This document shows positions 13,649-15,781 of a stretch of 15,781 nt of DNA, piece after piece (positions within the stretch are counted from its first letter, which is position 1; every line of letters starts with the position of its first letter). The notes beneath the pieces were generated by a model, which saw only the letters and a program-made list of their open reading frames with translations, had not been told where the DNA came from and searched no databases. The translations under genes were made by a program, and so were the position numbers. The DNA comes from Planctomycetota bacterium. Lineage in GTDB: Bacteria > Planctomycetota > UBA8742 > SKZP01 > JAIOTL01. The stretch covers positions 1 through 15,781 of the forward strand of contig JAIOTL010000069.1 of assembly GCA_021106775.1 (NCBI GenBank), given 5' to 3'.

Positions 13649-15781
13649 TTATTCGGTTTCTTGAAAAGATTTAACAATATCCGTAAATTTTCTCTCTATT
13701 AAACCACCCAAAGAAACTCCTAATAAAATACTTGATTTAGAAACTGCCTTTGCATAACTCTTAACTTCATCGTTAAATGAATCAACAGCTTCTACGAACC
13801 TTGTTATATTTGAATAATTTGTATTACTGTATCCTAAACATAATTCTACCTTTTTTCTAGCTGATTCTATTTTTGAGTCCAGTTGCTTTATCTGGATATT
13901 TAGTTTATTCCTGATTTCTTTAATCGCAATACAAAATGTAATATGGTAATTACTCAACGCTTTTTCAATGTTCGTAAATTCTGAGCTTATTATTACTTTC
14001 TGTTTAATCATATCTTTATACAAGCTCTCGGTACGTTTCTCTAATTCTTTGATGTCAACTTTCTCAGCTTCCTTTAGTTCCTTTTCACACTCAAGCATTG
14101 TTTCTTCGTATTCTTCTTGGTCAAGCACTTGAGTCTCCAATTCGCTTTTTACTTCATCAACTGCAATCTCCGCTTCCTGATACTCCTTATATGCCTTTTC
14201 CATCCTTTTTAAGCACTGTTTCATTGCAGATATAACAAAAGGTCTTTCCTCCTTACCAACTACATTAACCTTCTCTCTATACCTCTGGTAATTTCGAGCC
14301 TCAAGATTATATTTATTCTTTCTAGCTTCCATTATTCGACCAAGTCGACTGATTTCCTTTTCCAACTTCGATATTGTTCTTTTCAAAGTAGTATATTCTT
14401 TTTTAGCTTCAGCATATGCTGTTTTAGTCTCGCTTATTAACTCTTTAGATTCTGTAATTTTCCTCGCAACTTTTAAATAATCATTAATTATCTTATCTGA
14501 CTTTAACAAAAGTTTTGTACTTACTTCTAATACTTTACCTATCTGTTTATCTGCATCTTTTAATGTCATGAACGCGTTTGACTGTTTATCCAGAATAGAC
14601 GAATCCTCTAAAACACTGATAATATAAATATCCTTCTCCATCCAGCGAAGTGCCAAAACACCGATTATCACGTAGAATCTAGCTTTACCCCAACTCAACG
14701 AACCTGATTTCAAAAATTTATTAAAATCCTTTTCATGTTCCTTAAAAGCATTAATTTCCTTCATCAAAGAAATCCACTGCTTCTGCAGAGTAGATTCTAA
14801 TGCAACGAAAGCTTCAGATTTTGGATTCTTAAGTTGATGCTGAGAATCCTCAAGAATATCCACAGCAATCTTATACTTTCTTTTTGCATTTCGAAAATCT
14901 CGTTCTCGTCGGCTCTGCTTATCATTCAGCTCAGCAACTTCAGGTATTACTTTCGGTTTCTCCAGCTTAATTTTATCAAGTTTTGATTCTGGATGCTGTA
15001 CATCTTGTATTGTATAAGCCGCCGTATTCGACTTGTACTGATCAACTGCTACAGTTTTATCTTTAGATTTGGAGTCATTAGGAGTATCAAGACTATTCTG
15101 AGCCGAACTATCACCAAACATGATATATATTATCACAACACCAAGCACAGCCACGACAACCCCAACCAATATTTGAGTATTCGTACGGTTCTTCTGTCTA
15201 CGCCTTAGCTGTGTCTTATCCAAAGCTTTTTCTCTAACGTTTTGCTGATGCTCTACATTGGTCTTAGTTTGTCTGGTCAACTTTGGTGCAACTATTTTCT
15301 TTGGTAAGGGCTTTGCAAATTTCGTTAATCTTGGGGAACCAGTATGAGTTTTTATAAATGAAAGTTTATTTACTACTTGAGCAGTTTTTATGTCGATAAT
15401 ATTCGACTTTGAGTCATTATGATTATTATCCTGAACAACATCATCTGAATGTACCACTTCCTCTAAAAACGATGTCCTAAGAAGTTCAACCTGTTTCTGA
15501 TCAAACGAATCTAAATAATCCTCCAAATCTACAATTACGTCCTCTACTGTACTGTATCTATTATCACTGCTAAAGGCTGTAAACTTAGAAATAATCTTCC
15601 CAAGCTGTCGCAGATTTCTATGTAATTGAAATATTTCATCCCAGATGATTTTCTTTTCTGTCTCATCTTGACAAGTTCTCAATTTTTGCATTCTCTCAGG
15701 TTCCCAAACTGTTACAAAAGTTTTAAGAAAGTCCATTCTTTCATCACTATACATTTTGCGTAACATTCCGGCATGAGAATC
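13649..15781 (-). CDS. transmembrane Ser/Thr kinase A, 5' end outside the window, no beta-helix
   Basis: The reading frame is open to the window edge. The codons before the internal ATG at 15766 encode DSHAG, matching GSQAG in kinase B, so translation begins beyond 15781. What is visible starts in the C-terminal lobe of the kinase (RKMYSDERMDFLKTF, VWEPERM). A linker, a membrane span from about 15187 to 15118 (ILVGVVVAVLGVVIIYIMF) and a long Lys/Glu coiled coil follow. It is colinear with kinase B but far diverged, with conserved points such as DQKQVEL, NNYHIAF/SNYHITF and RFDSAV/RFVEAV. It ends at a TAA aligned with about residue 925 of kinase B, so it lacks the TPR-like and beta-helix parts. 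The stop overlaps the next ORF. Either it lost the ectodomain tip, or kinase B gained one. Confidence 0.8.
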   Translation of the reverse strand, partial: DSHAGMLRKMYSDERMDFLKTFVTVWEPERMQKLRTCQDETEKKIIWDEIFQLHRNLRQLGKIISKFTAFSSDNRYSTVEDVIVDLEDYLDSFDQKQVELLRTSFLEEVVHSDDVVQDNNHNDSKSNIIDIKTAQVVNKLSFIKTHTGSPRLTKFAKPLPKKIVAPKLTRQTKTNVEHQQNVREKALDKTQLRRRQKNRTNTQILVGVVVAVLGVVIIYIMFGDSSAQNSLDTPNDSKSKDKTVAVDQYKSNTAAYTIQDVQHPESKLDKIKLEKPKVIPEVAELNDKQSRRERDFRNAKRKYKIAVDILEDSQHQLKNPKSEAFVALESTLQKQWISLMKEINAFKEHEKDFNKFLKSGSLSWGKARFYVIIGVLALRWMEKDIYIISVLEDSSILDKQSNAFMTLKDADKQIGKVLEVSTKLLLKSDKIINDYLKVARKITESKELISETKTAYAEAKKEYTTLKRTISKLEKEISRLGRIMEARKNKYNLEARNYQRYREKVNVVGKEERPFVISAMKQCLKRMEKAYKEYQEAEIAVDEVKSELETQVLDQEEYEETMLECEKELKEAEKVDIKELEKRTESLYKDMIKQKVIISSEFTNIEKALSNYHITFCIAIKEIRNKLNIQIKQLDSKIESARKKVELCLGYSNTNYSNITRFVEAVDSFNDEVKSYAKAVSKSSILLGVSLGGLIERKFTDIVKSFQETE

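Overview
The window is AT-rich and bacterial. It holds two unrelated blocks that converge on a gene-poor centre. The right block encodes an N-terminal Ser/Thr kinase fused through one membrane span to a Pmp-like beta-helix, plus secreted ASH-domain proteins. Together with Shine-Dalgarno starts (several GTG/TTG), this suggests a kinase-rich Gram-negative phylum such as the PVC group (Lentisphaerota/Planctomycetota-like) or another environmental lineage. I cannot name a genus.

Left block (about 1-7460, genes on +). This looks like a replication module of an integrated or formerly mobile element. It has a small excisionase-like HTH gene (627-878), a degenerate N-terminal fragment of a primase/Rep protein (944-1459), a truncated second HTH gene (1456-1611), and a very long primase-helicase (1678-6042). 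The long gene has an AEP-like motif set, a zinc-less CHC2-like region, a TOPRIM domain and an AAA+/SF3-type P-loop. The order HTH - Rep(N) - HTH' - Rep shows an old tandem duplication. Each HTH reading frame ends in the same 52-bp block (50/52 identical) carrying a terminator-like hairpin. The full-length Rep gene has an in-frame TAA at 1966-1968, just before its DxD motif. Downstream of Rep lies a field of dispersed repeats: GTTAGGATRGATAGG iterons in both orientations around an AT-rich stretch (6071-6442), a second TTAGG-based family (6755-6953) and three 27-28 bp direct repeats (7138-7210). I read 6071-6953 as a candidate replication origin. A tRNA-like 3' fragment at about 7329-7344 could mark an attachment site.

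Right block (7464-15781, genes on -). This is an operon-like array built by duplicating a cassette of receptor kinase, secreted protein and small cytoplasmic protein. From the right edge: kinase A (5' end outside the window, no beta-helix), a short signal-peptide ORF overlapping its stop by one base, full-length kinase B (kinase, TM, coiled coil, beta-helix), a secreted ASH/jelly-roll protein, a 153-aa protein of unknown function, and a decayed copy of that last gene. The paralogues align well enough to fix the start codons of the secreted proteins.

As a working model, the kinase senses something outside the cytoplasm with a coiled-coil/beta-helix ectodomain, and the co-transcribed secreted protein is a candidate partner or ligand. 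The 153-aa protein would act in the cytoplasm. This is inferred from gene order and domains only.
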